Source of the DNA: Begonia masoniana | Taxonomy: Eukaryota; Streptophyta; Magnoliopsida; Cucurbitales; Begoniaceae | Direction of reading: 5' to 3' | Length of the DNA: 64,000 nucleotides | Assembly (NCBI GenBank): GCA_022432975.1 | Contig: CM039502.1 | Location: forward strand, 77,767,181 to 77,831,180 | Shown here: positions 11,946 through 24,546 of the stretch, piece after piece | Numbering within the stretch: the first letter of the stretch is position 1 | Layout: each line of letters opens with the position of its first letter | Position numbers and translations under genes: made by a program | The notes under the pieces: generated by a model | What the model was told of the DNA's origin: nothing | What the model saw: the letters and a program-made list of their open reading frames with translations, nothing else | The model's database searches: none

Positions 11946-12729
11946 ACTTATTGCCCTTCTAGCAAGACTTGGTGTGATATTGACGTTCAAATTCTTCCTC
12001 ATCGTTTCAATAATGGAAGAAACATCACATGTCAGATGACTTTTAAACTTGTATAAATAATGATTTGCCACCATTTTCGCTGTAACGTGTCGATTTTCAA
12101 TTTTATACGAACATTTGTGAATGTCATTGAAAATCTTTATTTGAAACGTAAGCCCATTTTGCATATTTAAACATACAATCGCCATTCACATCTGTCTTCA
12201 CAAATTGCCGTCACTCGCTTAGAATCACTTTTACTAAATTTCACACCATAACCATTCTTCAATGCATATGCAACAATTTCTTCTCTAGTTTCTTTTAAAG
12301 AATTGTATTTTTTACCCAACTAAAAACCAATCCCACAAACTTCGTGTACCGAATTGCTTTCGCATTCATCATCCTCTGAGTCGCATAAAGAATGAAGCTC
12401 TCCATCATCTATAGTTTTTTAGGTCGAATGCACCTCTATTTGTTTGTCGTTATCAAAAGCACGAATGTCGCCATAAATAGGCGTGGAGTAGGAATCCCAA
12501 TTCATGTTGGGATCATAATTTGTTTCCTTGTCGAACTCGAAGAATCTACTTGAACAAGCATCTATTGAACTTTAAGGCTAAGGAATTTGGGGTTTAGAGA
12601 TTCCGTAAAGGAGGCTGCAATGACCGATTCTATAAATAGAATCAGTAATTTGCACAAATTTGGGCGGTCGTTTGTGGCTGGAGACCAGAAAATCAAATAG
12701 ATAGGTGAAATTTCGAAAGAGGAATTCAG

Positions 12730-13145
12730 ATGGGTCCCCAATCCTATATATAGAAACGGAGACCAAGAACCCAGTTTGCGAGAACGAGTCCTCGTTCTCG
12801 CATTTTTAAGTGAACACGGGGACCTGCTCGCGACGAATGAGTCCTTGTTCTTGGTCTTTTAAGTCAGAATGGGGATCCGTTTGTCGCCAGCGAGTCCCCG
12901 CCTCACATTTAGGGCATCAAATGGGGACCCGTTGGCGACAATTGAGTCCTCATTCCTCCCCTACAAATCGAGCGGGGACACCTTTGAAAAGCATGGGTCC
13001 CCGCTCAATTTGTCAAATGAACGGGGACCGATTCTCTTGACCTAAGACCAGCCAATGGTTGAATTGTTAAAACAAAAAGTTGAAGGTTGCTTTTGTTAAT
13101 TATCCTATACTTTAAGGATTAATTTAGATTTTACACTAAAATTAA
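12730..13145. repeat. MULE-1 right TIR with TATA-like inner edge
   Basis: This is the inverted partner of the left TIR. It runs from an inner edge with TATATATAG (about 12,748) outward through GC-rich modules such as GAACGAGTCCTCGTTC to the AT-rich tip TAGATTTTACACTAAAAT. On the reverse strand the TATA-like run lies about 0.2 kb before the transposase N-terminus, so this TIR probably was its promoter. Confidence 0.75.
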
Positions 13146-13499
13146 ATATAGGCATCGGCAGTGGCAGAGGCGGAGGGTTGGATTTTATTGAAGTTTACCT
13201 CTTTTGCATTGAATTTTTGCATTTATGTTCATTTATTATTATTATTATTTCCGAATAGAAAATGACCCAGCATTTGATTGGCCTCTCACAATTTCCCCTA
13301 TTAAGATACAAGCCATTTATAGCAAAACAGAAGGTTTTTTAGGCCAATTATAAGATATATTATTATTAACTTCGAATAATAATCAAAATAAAATTTAATT
13401 CTGTACTTAAAAAGTTTAAAAAAGTCGTTGTCGTGGGTTAATTGAATTAATTAATAATTAATTATAAAATAGACAGTTACTGCAATGGGTGGCAGATTC

Positions 13500-13506
13500 T
13501 ATAAAT
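13500..13506 (+). promoter_or_regulatory. TATA box of the DUF1218 gene
   Basis: TATAAAT occurs in the context GATTCTATAAATGG, followed by a pyrimidine-rich leader. Its distance suits transcription starting near 13,530. Confidence 0.55.
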
Positions 13507-14179
13507 GGAAACTGAACAGAGGAGCGCGGAGGAAGCGCAGGGAAGAGTTGGGGAGGGAGTATCTGCCCATTAATTAGGGTCTGATTCCTTTCCTTGAATC
13601 TCTCTTTTCCTCTCTTTATATTGAGGTTTTCTTCCTCCACAAATGGGGTCTGGATTGTGATTCTGATCGTGGAGGCTGAAGAAAACAGAGAGAGTTTGGG
13701 AGAGCGAGGTTGATTTTCATTCTCTTACCTTTTGGTCTCGCGTCCTCATCTTCCTTCTCTTCTCTTTTTCTGTGTTCAGCAGGTATTTTGTTCGTTTTTC
13801 TGTGGATTTATGGATTTTTTTTTGTTTGCTGTTTAGGCGAGATTTTGTTCACGCATTAGTGAATTTCTTCGTTAATTATGTTCTTTTAGGTAGCCAATTT
13901 GTGATTTCTTTTTCTTCTACCTCTTATTAGAGCTTCATTTCTCAGAAGGAGATGTGATGGTTTATTGGTTTGATCGATCTGTTTTTCTTTTGCAATTCTG
14001 ACAAAATATGCAACGCTAATGAATTACGTTTTTTCTACGTTTGTTATGGATCATCTCTTTCTATTCCTTATGTAAAAGAGATAGAGAAGCACGCACTTAC
14101 TTTTCGTTCATGTTTTTAATTCTAATTTTTTCCATTTCTGTGTATTTGCAGGTCTTTTTTTAAATTTCTGTGGGAAACA

Positions 14180-14576
14180 ATGGGTGTCTCTATGAAGCAA
14201 ATGTCAATTATTGTGGCCTTTTTTGGTGCCTTGTCTTTCATAATCGGTATTGTCGCTGAAAACAAGAAGGTCAGAATTTCATCAAGTATGATTGATGCAT
14301 TAAGGATCTGACCAAAAATGCTTGACTTTTCTACATTTGGTACCCATTTATAATATCTTACTTTTTTTTGGTACTGAACAGCCTGCAGCTGGAACTCCAA
14401 TTCCGGGGAAAGATGTAGTCATCTGCAAATATCCATCTAATCCCACAATTGCTTTGGGATATTTGTCTGTTGTGTTTCTCCTTGCCTCTACAGGAGCTGG
14501 CTACTTTTCTTTGTTTTATCCTTACAAAGGAAAAGCTGTTCCCCAAGGCGCCTTATTTCGAAGCACAAGTTTTACT
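14180..14576 (+). CDS. DUF1218 membrane protein, N-terminal exons only (cut by assembly gap)
   Basis: Plant-specific DUF1218 proteins are small membrane proteins with four predicted membrane spans; some act in secondary wall and lignin deposition. Exon 1 (14,180-14,269) encodes 30 residues with a first membrane span (MSIIVAFFGALSFIIGIVAE). Exon 2 (14,382-14,576) continues with VVICKYPSNPTIALGYLSV and GALFRSTSFT, strong family hallmarks. The leader holds its own intron (13,783-14,151). The family normally continues for about 80-100 more residues after this point. Here the frame meets a GT followed by a long run of C at 14,577, then intron-like sequence and the 100-N gap. The missing exons should lie in the gap, or the locus is misassembled; the last boundary is uncertain. 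Confidence 0.8.
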
Positions 14577-15056
14577 GTCCCCCCCCCCCCTTCCTTTAAC
14601 TTTCCTTGTAAGTATGTCCCTCTTTTTGAGAAAACGGGGTCACTAATGGTAAGCAACTAGGAATTTTCTTTAGGGATGGGAAGATGGCAGAAGAAAGAAA
14701 AGCAGATGATTGAAATAGCAAGAAAGTCATGTTTGGCGGGTTGCTAAACGAGAAAGCGAAAAGATAGGCAGAAAGAAAGGGAGAGAAAATCAAATGAATA
14801 ACAAGAAATTCGAAATATGATTCCTTCTCCATTGCAGTACTGATGGAAAAGGGGAGCGAAGAGCGAAGCAAAGACAAGGAAAAAATACATAGGAACCTTA
14901 CTTAGTTGCAAGGCAAAAACCCCCAAATGTGCTATGCGTATGGTAGCTATTGGACTTGTACTGAGAGAGAGAGAGAGGAGAGTTGGGAGGGGGGACAAGC
15001 TAAGAACAGTACAGTGCCTTACCCTTCCCCCACACCTTCTCTTGCTTTACAAATCA

Positions 15057-15156
15057 NNNNNNNNNNNNNNNNNNNNNNNNNNNNNNNNNNNNNNNNNNNN
15101 NNNNNNNNNNNNNNNNNNNNNNNNNNNNNNNNNNNNNNNNNNNNNNNNNNNNNNNN
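15057..15156. other. Assembly gap (100 N)
   Basis: Exactly 100 N, the conventional placeholder for a gap of unknown size. It falls where the 3' exons of the DUF1218 gene and the far 3' region of the H+-ATPase gene should be. Confidence 0.99.
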
Positions 15157-15436
15157 GTACTGTCATCGACTAGAACATCACATATATTATTGAAATATGG
15201 AGAGTAAGATTGGATCCAACTAGTTTGAATGCTGAGATTGAACAGTAAGCTTTGAAGTTGTATTGCCTGCTGGTAATCTTATTACAGAGACTGTAAAATT
15301 CAACAAGAAGACAACTGAGAACAGTAACAAGCAAAAGTAGACAAGAATTCCTCTAACTGGAAACGGATCCTACCCTAGATAAAAATATTTCTCTATGGTG
15401 TTCATCACTATCATCTACGTAAAATCTGGTATGTCA

Positions 15437-18400
15437 CTAAACCGTGTAGTGTTGCTGAATAGTGTCGATGTCCAATCCTTTGAGCTTCACCACTGATTCG
15501 ACATGACCCTTCAGCGTATGCAACTCCCTGAGCCTTCATCCCCAAACAAGATAACAAACATGTCTTAGCATAAAACCACGAGCCATGCTTTGAACAATGA
15601 GACATAGTATTAATAATGATGGAAAATATGAACAAAGTTCATCAGAGCAAGCGAATTCCCACCATTCTCAGTTTAAATCTATTCAGGGTAGTAAGAGGTA
15701 TGGACTAATTTTGTAGAGACTGCTCACCTTGCAACCTCCGCGCGTCTTTTGGCTTGCTCAGCGATCTCAGAAAGCTCTCTGTAACTATTTTTATCAGAGA
15801 AAAGGGTGTTGCTTTCAGGAGCTTGAAGACCATGTAGAGTCCTCTGTGCAGTTGCCCACTGTGCTTCTCTCTCTTCTTTGCCGTAATCTTTCTTTGTAGT
15901 GAAGGCAGTCTGGAGAGAGAGAGAGAGAGATTGAGAAACAAGTGATGAATGAATCCACTCTGTACTTAAAAACATAACAAAGAAAAAGCATACCTTATTC
16001 TCCAAAAGATTATTCCAAGCTTTCCCACTTAGAACGTATCGTATAGCAAACTTAAGCAGATCGAGAGGAACATAGGTAACCACGCTATAAAGCCAGATAA
16101 CACCAGCCCACCCCCACCCAGTTCCCTTTATTCGTGCAAATCCCCAATTTGCATAGACTGATATTACAGTTGCCACCTATCAATTTTACTTGTAGCATTA
16201 GAATTCGAGGTACTCAGTAAGGGACTAACTAAAGTACAATCTCAAGTCCAAATGGTAATAAGCCAAGAAGGAAAGTAATGTGGAAAAGGAGAAGTCTTAC
16301 CAACTGAGCAATTATGAAAGCACCAACTAAGAGAAGGCCAGGTCTCTCAACATAGGACCAGCTGCGAGATCGGGTAACAAAAATAAGGGCCTGGCTGACG
16401 ATACTCACTTGCAGATACAAGGCTGCCATCATTTCATCCGGGCTTTCCCTCAATGATTTCACGCCAAACTTATCCTGAATCATTAAAGATTTCATATTAC
16501 TACAAACAAGTAAATATATATAGCGAGCTGTTAAGAATGAACATTGCACATTCTTACTGAAAAGAAGTCTGTGTCTCTCATAGCCCAAAAAAATATCACT
16601 GTCATGAGAGCCATGTAACCTCCCAGAACGATGCCAGTAGCAAAAATCTCTTTCAACTTCCAGCTGTCTGGCAGTGGTGATGGCTTAACTCGATCCTTTG
16701 AAATTGTCATGATTGTTCCTAAAAAAATGGGTATTAAAACATTAATGTTCCAAATATCAAAAGAGATCTATGAAAGAAGAATGAATGTTCATTTTAAGGT
16801 TGACCAATATAATCTTACCATCATTTAGAATGGCAATAATTAAAACCATGAATGGTGCAAAGTCAAACTTCCAAATCAAAGCAATGAACATGAAGCCAAA
16901 CTGCAAAATGGAAATAATGAAAAAAATTGAAAATTTCATTGCCAGAAAAGAATAATAACACAGGTTGTCTAATCATATGACAAAACACTAACCACAATAC
17001 GAATGGTGATCGAAACTGCATAGATCTGAAAAGGCAAAAAACAGAGAAAGAGTCAAAGTTGAATATCGAAAGAAAAACACTAAGATTGAAACACTTGAAT
17101 CATAGTATAAACTAACAGTGTAGTTTTTCATCCTTTGAAAAATAGCTCTGCTAGTCAACACGGCACTAATAATCACACTCAATCCAGGTTCAGTCAGGAC
17201 AATGTCTGAAGCACTTCTTGCAGCATCAGTAGCGTCAGCAACAGCAATTCCAATGTCTGCCTTCTTTAGAGCGGGAGCATCATTGACTCCATCTCCAGTC
17301 ATACCACATATGTGTTTTTTCTCTTGTAACCTCTTTACAATTTCATACTTGTGTTCTACCACATGCAAGACAATTGCGTTAGAAAATGAATGCATTTAAA
17401 ACGACAAATTGTTTAATTAGTACAACAACTACACACAAGATTGATCAACTGAATGAGTAACAATATCAACCTGGAAAAACACCAGCAAACCCATCAGCTT
17501 TCTCAATCAATTCATCGACGGGTAGGGCAGCAATTGATGCATCCTTGTCTTGACCGAGTAATGAAGAAGAAGGGTACATATTTGTTCCCATTCCAAGTCT
17601 TCTCCCAGTCTCCTTGGCAATGGCTAGCTGATCTCCTGTACATTGGAAAGCAATATGTGAATTCATTAAAAAGAAAAACAAAGGATGATATTGGCAATAA
17701 GAATGTTTGGCTGCACTAACCAGTAATCATCTTGACATTTACTCCGAGGTTTAGAGCTCTTCTGATGGTTTCTGCACTATCATGCCTGGGGGGATCAAAT
17801 AAAGACAATAAACCAACAAACTGCCATGGTCCACCTGGACTATCTTTTGATTTCTCAGGCACTTCCTGCACCGAGAGATGGAAGCATACTTGAGATTTGG
17901 ATGTGGATATTAAATTGACTCCTAATAGCATGCATACAGAAGAGTTGAAAATTGGTACCTGTCTTGCAACAGCCAAAGATCGAAGTCCACGCTCAGCAAA
18001 CTTATCAATCACTGAATGAACCTTTTTCTTCACATCTTCCTTTGCGTTACAAAGAGTTAATATCTACATCAATTCATTAAACAGAAATAATTAATCATTT
18101 AATCACGATATCACCAAGAATCAAAGAAATGGAAAGAAAAAAAAAACCTGCTCAGGGGCACCTTTGCTAGCTCGATGCCAGTTCCCATCAGAGTCAATAT
18201 AAGTCAGAGCAGTTCTCTTGTCAACGGGATTAAACGGAAAGAAATGAACTTCCCTAATACCAACTCGTGCCTGCACATTTGTCCAAGTCATATTATCATA
18301 CAGACTCGGTTCTTCTTACTTTTTCTTGAGAATGGTGATTTTCCCTCTCTTCTATTGTATTTTTCTTGTTTCAATATATTTTGTTTCTTTTATAAAAAAA

Positions 18401-21317
18401 TATAATCATAAAGATTAATTAACCATGCATAAAAAAGACAATAGAAAAAGCAACAGCAATCAACAAAATCAAACCTCTTTTGGATCTGCAAGTGTTCCAA
18501 CAATAGCAGCATCAATAGCATCTTGATTCTCAATACGAGAAGCTCTTGCAGCTAGAACAATGACATAATCTTTTTCGACACCCTTAGCAAATACTTCAAC
18601 CAAGCTTCTATCTACAGTCAGCTTGTTCAAAGTGAGGGTTCCAGTCTTGTCACTGCAAAGAACATCCATACCTGCCATTTCTTCAATAGCAGTCATTCTC
18701 TTAGTGATAGCACCCTGCTGAGAAAGCCTGTGAGAACCAATAGCCATGGTGACAGACAAAACGGTTGGCATAGCGATAGGAATTCCTCCAATCAAAAGCA
18801 CCAGTAAATTGTCAATGCCATCTCTGTACGCTCGATGTTGTATGGGATACATGACAATAATCTCAATAACTATTCCAATGGCGATTGAGCATATGCAGAA
18901 ATTACCAATAGCAGTTAGCACTTTCTGGAAATGGCCAACTTGATTGGTGTTGTCCACCAAGTGAGCAGCTTTGCCAAAAAAGGTGTGCACTCCAGTGGCA
19001 ATAACAACTGCTTCGATTTCTCCCTGTTTACATGTTGAGCCTGAAAAAACTTCATCCGAGGGGTTCTTGGTGACAGGAAGGGACTCTCCCGTCAGAGCAG
19101 ATTGGTCAATTTTCAAGGGATCACCCTCAAGAAGACGTGCATCAGCAGGAATAATATCTCCCAGTTTAATGCTTATTATGTCTCCTGGGACTAGAATTGA
19201 AGCATCTTGCTCACTCCAACGACCATCTCTGAGAACCTGCATTTGATAAAGAGATGGTAAAATAATAATAAGGGGATAGCAAAATGAATAAAACAGAATC
19301 AAATATAAGTCAAAGTGTGATTTGAACCTTAGTTTTGGGAGCAAGACCAGCCATAAGAGCAGCAGCCGCATTTCCAGCATTGTTTTCTTCTATAAAACTT
19401 ATGGTAGAGTTGATGACAAGCAAGATGATGATACCTACAAAGTCCTGCCAGTCAGGAGGTCTTCCACCTCCATTTGCCAGTGCTATAGCCATTAAAGCAG
19501 CAGCTTCCATGACCCAGGATAATGGATTCCACATAAATCCCAAAAACTTGAGAATTTTGCTCTCCTGTTTTTTTTTTTTTTTTTTTAAATGAAACAGTAT
19601 AAGCAACATCCCACAATTTCGTGGACTAAAAGAACAGCAAAGAAACATGATGAAATTTGTGATTTTTTAATGCTTAAAAATAACCTTCTTCTCTTCGAGT
19701 TTGTTTGGACCAAAAACATGAAGCCGATTGGCTCCTTCCTCCGATGAAAGACCTTCTCTCGAACATTTCAATTGTTCAAACACCTCCTCAATTGGAATAC
19801 GTTCCTGCAAACAACAAAAATTAAGACTACAGTTTCGTATGATGGTAAATAAGAAATCATGACCTCTTCAGGCAAACATTGCCAAATTATACAAGCTGAA
19901 CAAAGTCCTCGTAGTTAAATACAAGAAACTATTGACTAATATGAATTAACCTTCCACAAACATCATCAGGAGCATGTTCTTGATTAGCGAAGATAATATC
20001 CTTCCTTTTTTATCATTTACTTCAAAAAAAAATATGTTTCTTATAAAAAACAAATACTGAACCATATTGTTTAAAAAAATACAGATCATTAAGTCAAGAA
20101 ACAGCAGTCCTCGGACACTGAACTCTACTCCTGTAGTATATGGTTCAAATATATTGAATCATACACTGTTCAAATAGATCCTCAGCTAAAAAAAAATAGA
20201 GAGAGCACAGGAAACCAGTTAGGTTGTTAGACATCAATGAATGGTGCGACTTAAATAAAAATGTCTTAAAGACTGTCCAATCCTCTCAATCAAGACTAAT
20301 TAGTCAAGCATTAGATCTAATTATTCTGGCCCACCCATATAAACAAACATTATGAGTTTCACACCTCACCTACCCAATAACCTCGAATTAAAATATTACT
20401 ATCTCCAGAAAGTACAACGGAAGGACTATAAATTTGATCTCAAATATAGATTATTGTATTAATTAAAACTGTTGCGATGTTTCATTAATGATAATCAACA
20501 ACACATCAAAAATAAAAATAAAAAAAATAAATCAACCGAGAAAGACAAATTCTCAACGTAAAGAGGAGGGATTCATTTTTGGTGTCAGAAGGCTCTTTAA
20601 ATGCCAGAGGTGAAAGAAAAATCAGAAAACATGAAATTTATTCTTTTCTCTGCCGCTCACGCTCTTGTCTCTGTAAAGAAAGATAGGTTGTATTCGCTCG
20701 ATTCCATGTGATTGGATTTCGACTATCCTTCACGTTTCCAGCCATCCAAAAGGTCTTAAAGGTCACATGGACAGTCCACAAAATTAATTGGTCTACGGAG
20801 AAAGTGGGCTCTTTCAGAAAGATTGCTTCTAGTCCTATCGGCATAATCATCGGCGGCATGACAGCAAAAATTGTGCCGTGGCCGATGTGAAGAAGATGGT
20901 CCATAACGAAGAATATAGTCTTTTAATGTATAGAAAACCCCAAAAAGGAAGCTAGCTGCCGAGAAAACGGACGTTTTAATGAGCATTCATCGGTTGGATA
21001 ACTAAAAACCACAAAATTCAATCATAAAAATGTTTTTTCCTTTTCTCGCCAACACACATCGGCAGCTCAATCACGCAATTCATCAATGGATGAAAATACT
21101 AAAATCTGCACCAAAACTCTCTTAAGAAAGAAACCAATACTCTCTATAACTAATCACACAAGCATGAATAATCCACGCGACGTAGTTTCACATCATTTTC
21201 CACTCAACTAAACAGCGAGTGACACAGAAAACAGAGAGATAGAAGAATAAGGGATTATACCAGATCCACAGACTCGTTCTTAATCTCTTCAAGACTAATG
21301 GCCTTGTCTCCCCCCAT
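15437..21317 (-). CDS. AHA: Plasma-membrane H+-ATPase (P3A-type), 16 exons, complete
   Basis: Pumps protons out of the cell using ATP and powers nutrient uptake and cell expansion. Exons, 5' to 3' on the minus strand: 21,317-21,261; 19,804-19,685; 19,564-19,328; 19,236-18,475; 18,270-18,148; 18,063-17,959; 17,865-17,721; 17,635-17,471; 17,355-17,117; 17,025-16,993; 16,900-16,819; 16,718-16,558; 16,474-16,301; 16,176-15,994; 15,909-15,728; 15,533-15,437. They sum to 2,865 nt, in frame, 954 residues, the family's normal length. Visible hallmarks are the actuator TGES loop ([13 protein letters not shown]), the phosphorylated Asp in [15 protein letters not shown] and [14 protein letters not shown] in the nucleotide-binding domain, the hinge [17 protein letters not shown], and the C-terminal autoinhibitory tail ending QQHYTV. 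Its penultimate Thr is the 14-3-3 switch in this family. The start [11 protein letters not shown] is the only one in frame upstream of the conserved region. Which AHA paralogue it is cannot be settled here. Confidence 0.97.
19805..21260 (-). other. Large first intron of the H+-ATPase gene
   Basis: The 1,456-nt intron separates a 19-codon first exon from exon 2 (donor GTATAATCCC, acceptor TTTGCAG). It is AT-rich. It contains a same-strand ORF of 88 codons at 20,638-20,904, listed separately. Confidence 0.85.
20638..20904 (-). other. 88-codon ORF inside H+-ATPase intron 1, unrecognised
   Basis: The ORF starts [19 protein letters not shown], has two hydrophobic stretches and ends in a charged tail ([10 protein letters not shown]). 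Its composition is protein-like, unlike most chance ORFs in this AT-rich intron. An overlapping ORF in another frame (20,986-20,756) begins [19 protein letters not shown] and is also hydrophobic, so an older reading frame may have been broken by an indel. I do not recognise either. It could be a nested gene, a retrocopy or chance. Confidence 0.25.
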
Positions 21318-21549
21318 ATCTTCGGAATTCAGAGGTGACTATCCGAATTCGACCAGGATCCTTAGCAAATCAAAATCTATACATACGTAAATTGGGGAAA
21401 AGCCATAGCCGTAAAAAGAAAAAAAAAAAAAAAAAAAACTCAATCTAAACTCCAAAAGTTAGAAGGCAAAAAATGGAACGGAGAGAAGAACGAGACTCCC
21501 GCTCCGCTCCTGAGACTTAGTGGTGGGAGTGGTGGTGGTGTTGGTGTTG

Positions 21550-21557
21550 TATTTATA
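21550..21557 (-). promoter_or_regulatory. TATA box of the H+-ATPase gene
   Basis: On the minus strand TATAAATA occurs about 230 nt upstream of the start codon (plus-strand 21,550-21,557), preceding a leader rich in short GT/CA repeats. Confidence 0.55.
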
Positions 21558-21599
21558 CTGTGGAGTCGGGCTTCCAACGTCATCTCTCTACCATGCCAC

Positions 21600-23881
21600 G
21601 ACCACGCGCCATATTGGATTTTTTTATCATTTCCATTATTCTTTCTTTTTTATTTATTTTCCAGCATTTATTTAAAATACAAAATAAATAAACTCAGATA
21701 TTAAAGTGTGAGCCAACTTTGAGAAATAGCAATAATTATTTAAATATTAATATATTATTTTAATTATTAAAAATAAATTCTAATTAAAAATTAATTTATT
21801 TAAGCGTTAGGTTTGAGTTTGACCCATAAAAAGCTTTAGGATTAAAAAGTTACGGGAGGGGGAATGGGTTTGGAAGTCCGCCCAAAACGGCGCCGTATAC
21901 GGAATTTTCAAGTTTTATTTCATTAATTAATTAAATATTTGTCATTTGGCTTAGAATTCAAAAAGTATACACAAGTCTTCATCATCTCCATCGTTGACCG
22001 AATCCTTACCGTTCATCACCGACCCCATAATTAAAGGAAGGACTCTTCCCTCCACTCTCTGAATTATTTGGTCAACTTCTATAGAGGGCCCGCCAATCTA
22101 GACTTTTTTAGCCAATCAGATCTTGAAGCACAAACAAAATAATTGTTAAATTAATAGCCAATTTAAAATAATAATTTTTTTAGATTAAAAAAGATTGGAA
22201 GATCAGTCGAATGCTATGAACTTTGCTTTCCAATTTGGAACTACATCTTTTTTCAATTCCAAATAGTTGCAACTAATTATTTGAACTAGTAGTTTTTAAG
22301 CGTATTTGATTAACGATTTTTAAATTTGGCTTTCGATTAACGGTCTTGATGTCATACGTGATACAAGAGTCAGGTCGTAGAAGAAAAATGAAATCGTTCT
22401 AATATAAAATATGCATTAAAAGTTTTCTTCTTATTATTTGTTCAGAGTAAAATGGACAAAATTTCTATCAATATTGACTAAATTTATTGGTGCAGTAGAA
22501 GATTTGTTCCGATACTAATCAGAAAAATATAGAAATAATTCTCAAATTATGGATAAATTAAATTAATGTCAATATTCTCTCGCTAATAAATTAAATTAAT
22601 TATGGATAAATTAATTATTTATAATTTATTATAATGGATTCGTGGTTTTTTGAAAAAAAAAATAAAAAATTATATTAAATCAAATTAAATGTCATTTTCG
22701 TGAAATTAACGACACAGATTGCAATCTTCTGAAGTCTACGATGAAAAAGGATTGTTATTAGCTACCGTTTTGCATATGCTGTGCAGCCAAAAAAAAGACT
22801 AATTAATATCGTAACTGATTAAACTCCAAATAAATATAAATTAGTAAAAATCAAATTTTGATAAAATACTGTTAATAATTAGTGGGATTAAAAAAATAAT
22901 AATTAAAACCACCCTCTAATATTAATTACTCGTTTGATTTGAATTAGGCGAAATTCCGTACAACACAGTACGCAGCAAGTGTAAGACCTATATACCCTTC
23001 GTTTCCCAAGGCTATCTTAAAAGTCAATATTAGTTTTACTCAAAAGTAATTTATGAAATTTAGATGCTTGGTAGATTATTAATTATCGTTAAATTATTAA
23101 TTGCACGAAGTTTTTTAGAGTTTTGTTTGACTCAAATTCTAGTTGAGCCGCGTCATATCTATATTTAATATTATAGTTTCTGTGATTTCGTTATATATTG
23201 ATATTTGATTTGATTATAGTAAATTTCGTTATGTTCGTGATTTTTTTCATATAAATTTCAAAGTGTTGTTTTCGGGCTATTCTTTTTTCAATTTAGCGTT
23301 TGATTTATTATTTATAAAGACAAATCATCGAATAAATATAAAAAGCAAGATAAATGATACTAGAGTCAGAAATGATCCTAGAGTCAAACTACTTTTCAAA
23401 CGTAACGTGAATTATTCAATCCCAAACCCGACGTTATCTTTCATGAATGTTCAATAATTATTTCAATGCTCTAAGTTTCCTTTAGTTAGTCAATTACAAA
23501 ATATATATTTATATGTATCAGAATTGAAAGTACATTAGATGTATCGTCCTGCCTCGATATTTATCTGTTTAAAATTGAAATTATTGAAGCTTAAAATTAC
23601 AAAGGAACTAGGGAATGAATTAAAGAAAGGCTGAGAGGAGAGATTCCATGCCTAATTTATTCTCTTCCTCCCATTTCACGTACACCGTTGCTTTTTGCAT
23701 GCATTCTCCAAGATTGCTTATTTTGACAAACCAACGATGGCAATAAAGTTGGAGACAAACCTTATTTTTTTATTTTTTATTTTTTATTTTTATAAAAACA
23801 AATATTTTATCAAATTATTCTTCTTGAATGTCTGTCGTGAGAAGATGATTTTTTAAATGTATTTTTTTTTTTTATCATTAC
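21600..23881. other. AT-rich intergenic stretch, nothing recognised
   Basis: About 2.3 kb of very AT-rich DNA with scattered short ORFs. I see no conserved motif, no splice structure and no clear repeat. Confidence 0.5.
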
Positions 23882-23890
23882 TAATAATTA

Positions 23891-24537
23891 GGGTAAAGTG
23901 CAATTTGGCCCCTACAACTAGGTGAAATGGGCAATTTACACCGTAAACTTGGATAAAGTGCAATTTGGCCCCTACAACTAGGTGAAATGAGCAATTTACA
24001 CCATAAACTTGAATAATAGGCAAGAACAACCTTAATGTATTGATAATAGGCAATATGGCCCCTACCGTCATATTTTCTATCAAAAAATAATATTTTTTCA
24101 CTTATTCATTTTTTTTTTCCGAAATACCCCTCACTCGACCGAACCGGACTAGACCGGTTCAGCTAATTCCACTCTTATTTATTTATTTTTTTTAAATCTT
24201 ATTTCTCGAAAAAAAGAAGACACATGAATAGAATTAAAAAAAAATAAAAAATCAAAATGCAATTAGTCGAACCGGTCCGGTCCGGTTCGGTCGAGTGAGG
24301 GGCATTTCGAAAAAAAAAATGAATAAGTGAAAAAATGTTATTTTTTAATAGAAAATATGACGGTAGAGGCCATATTGCCCATTATCAATACATTAAGGTT
24401 GTTCTTGCCTATTATTCAAGTTTATGGTGTAAATTGCCCATTTCACGTAGTTGTAGGGGCCGAATTGCACTTTATCCAAGTTTACGGTGTAAATTGCCCA
24501 TTTCACCTAGTTGTAGGGGCCAAATTGCACTTTACCC
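23891..24537. mobile_element. Foldback MITE with 9-bp target duplication, 647 bp
   Basis: The ends GGGTAAAGTGCAATTTGG and their inverse are flanked by a perfect 9-bp repeat TAATAATTA (23,882-23,890 and 24,538-24,546), so it is Mutator-like. Each arm carries the terminal 60-odd bp twice in tandem. The centre holds two inverted GAACCGG segments between CCCCTCACT and AGTGAGGGG. It has no coding capacity; the ORFs at 23,853 and 24,327 are mirror images of the same arm. Confidence 0.85.
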
Positions 24538-24546
24538 TAATAATTA

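Larger units (their letters stand above)
7390..12570 (-). pseudogene. MULE-1 mudrA-type transposase, broken by two insertions
   Basis: This is a reverse-strand relic of a MuDR transposase, the enzyme that cuts and pastes the element. From the N-terminus it has a MuDR N-domain-like part (about 12,570-12,190), then the end of that domain and the start of the MULE domain (12,185-11,943, MAIVCLNMQNGLTFQIKIF). A hAT follows (11,945-10,049), then the core with PIICLDGYHLKG (about 9,804). An intron donor near 9,625 occupies the same place as in MULE-2. The solo LTR (9,478-8,221) comes next, then a SWIM zinc finger in 8,039-7,509 (CVCNYYKLELTEISCVHI) and a zinc knuckle (CRRLGHNYRTC) near 7,410-7,450. 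Frameshifts and stops make it non-functional. Confidence 0.85.
3195..13145. mobile_element. MULE-1: decayed autonomous-type Mutator-like element with nested insertions
   Basis: Long terminal inverted repeats lie at about 3,195-3,960 and about 12,730-13,145. Both start with an AT-rich tip and continue into GC-rich modules such as GAACGGGGACC. Between them sit a forward accessory gene (about 4,203-6,835, broken) and a reverse mudrA-type transposase (about 7,390-12,570, broken). Later insertions are a hAT at 5,905-6,747, a solo LTR at 8,221-9,478 and a hAT at 10,049-11,945, and possibly LTR-like material at about 4,830-5,720. I could not read a clean target-site duplication at the outer ends, so those are good to about 10 bp. 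Confidence 0.8.

Noticed and set aside
14906..15193. ORFs running through the N block
   Set aside because: The reading frame exists only because unknown bases were translated as X.
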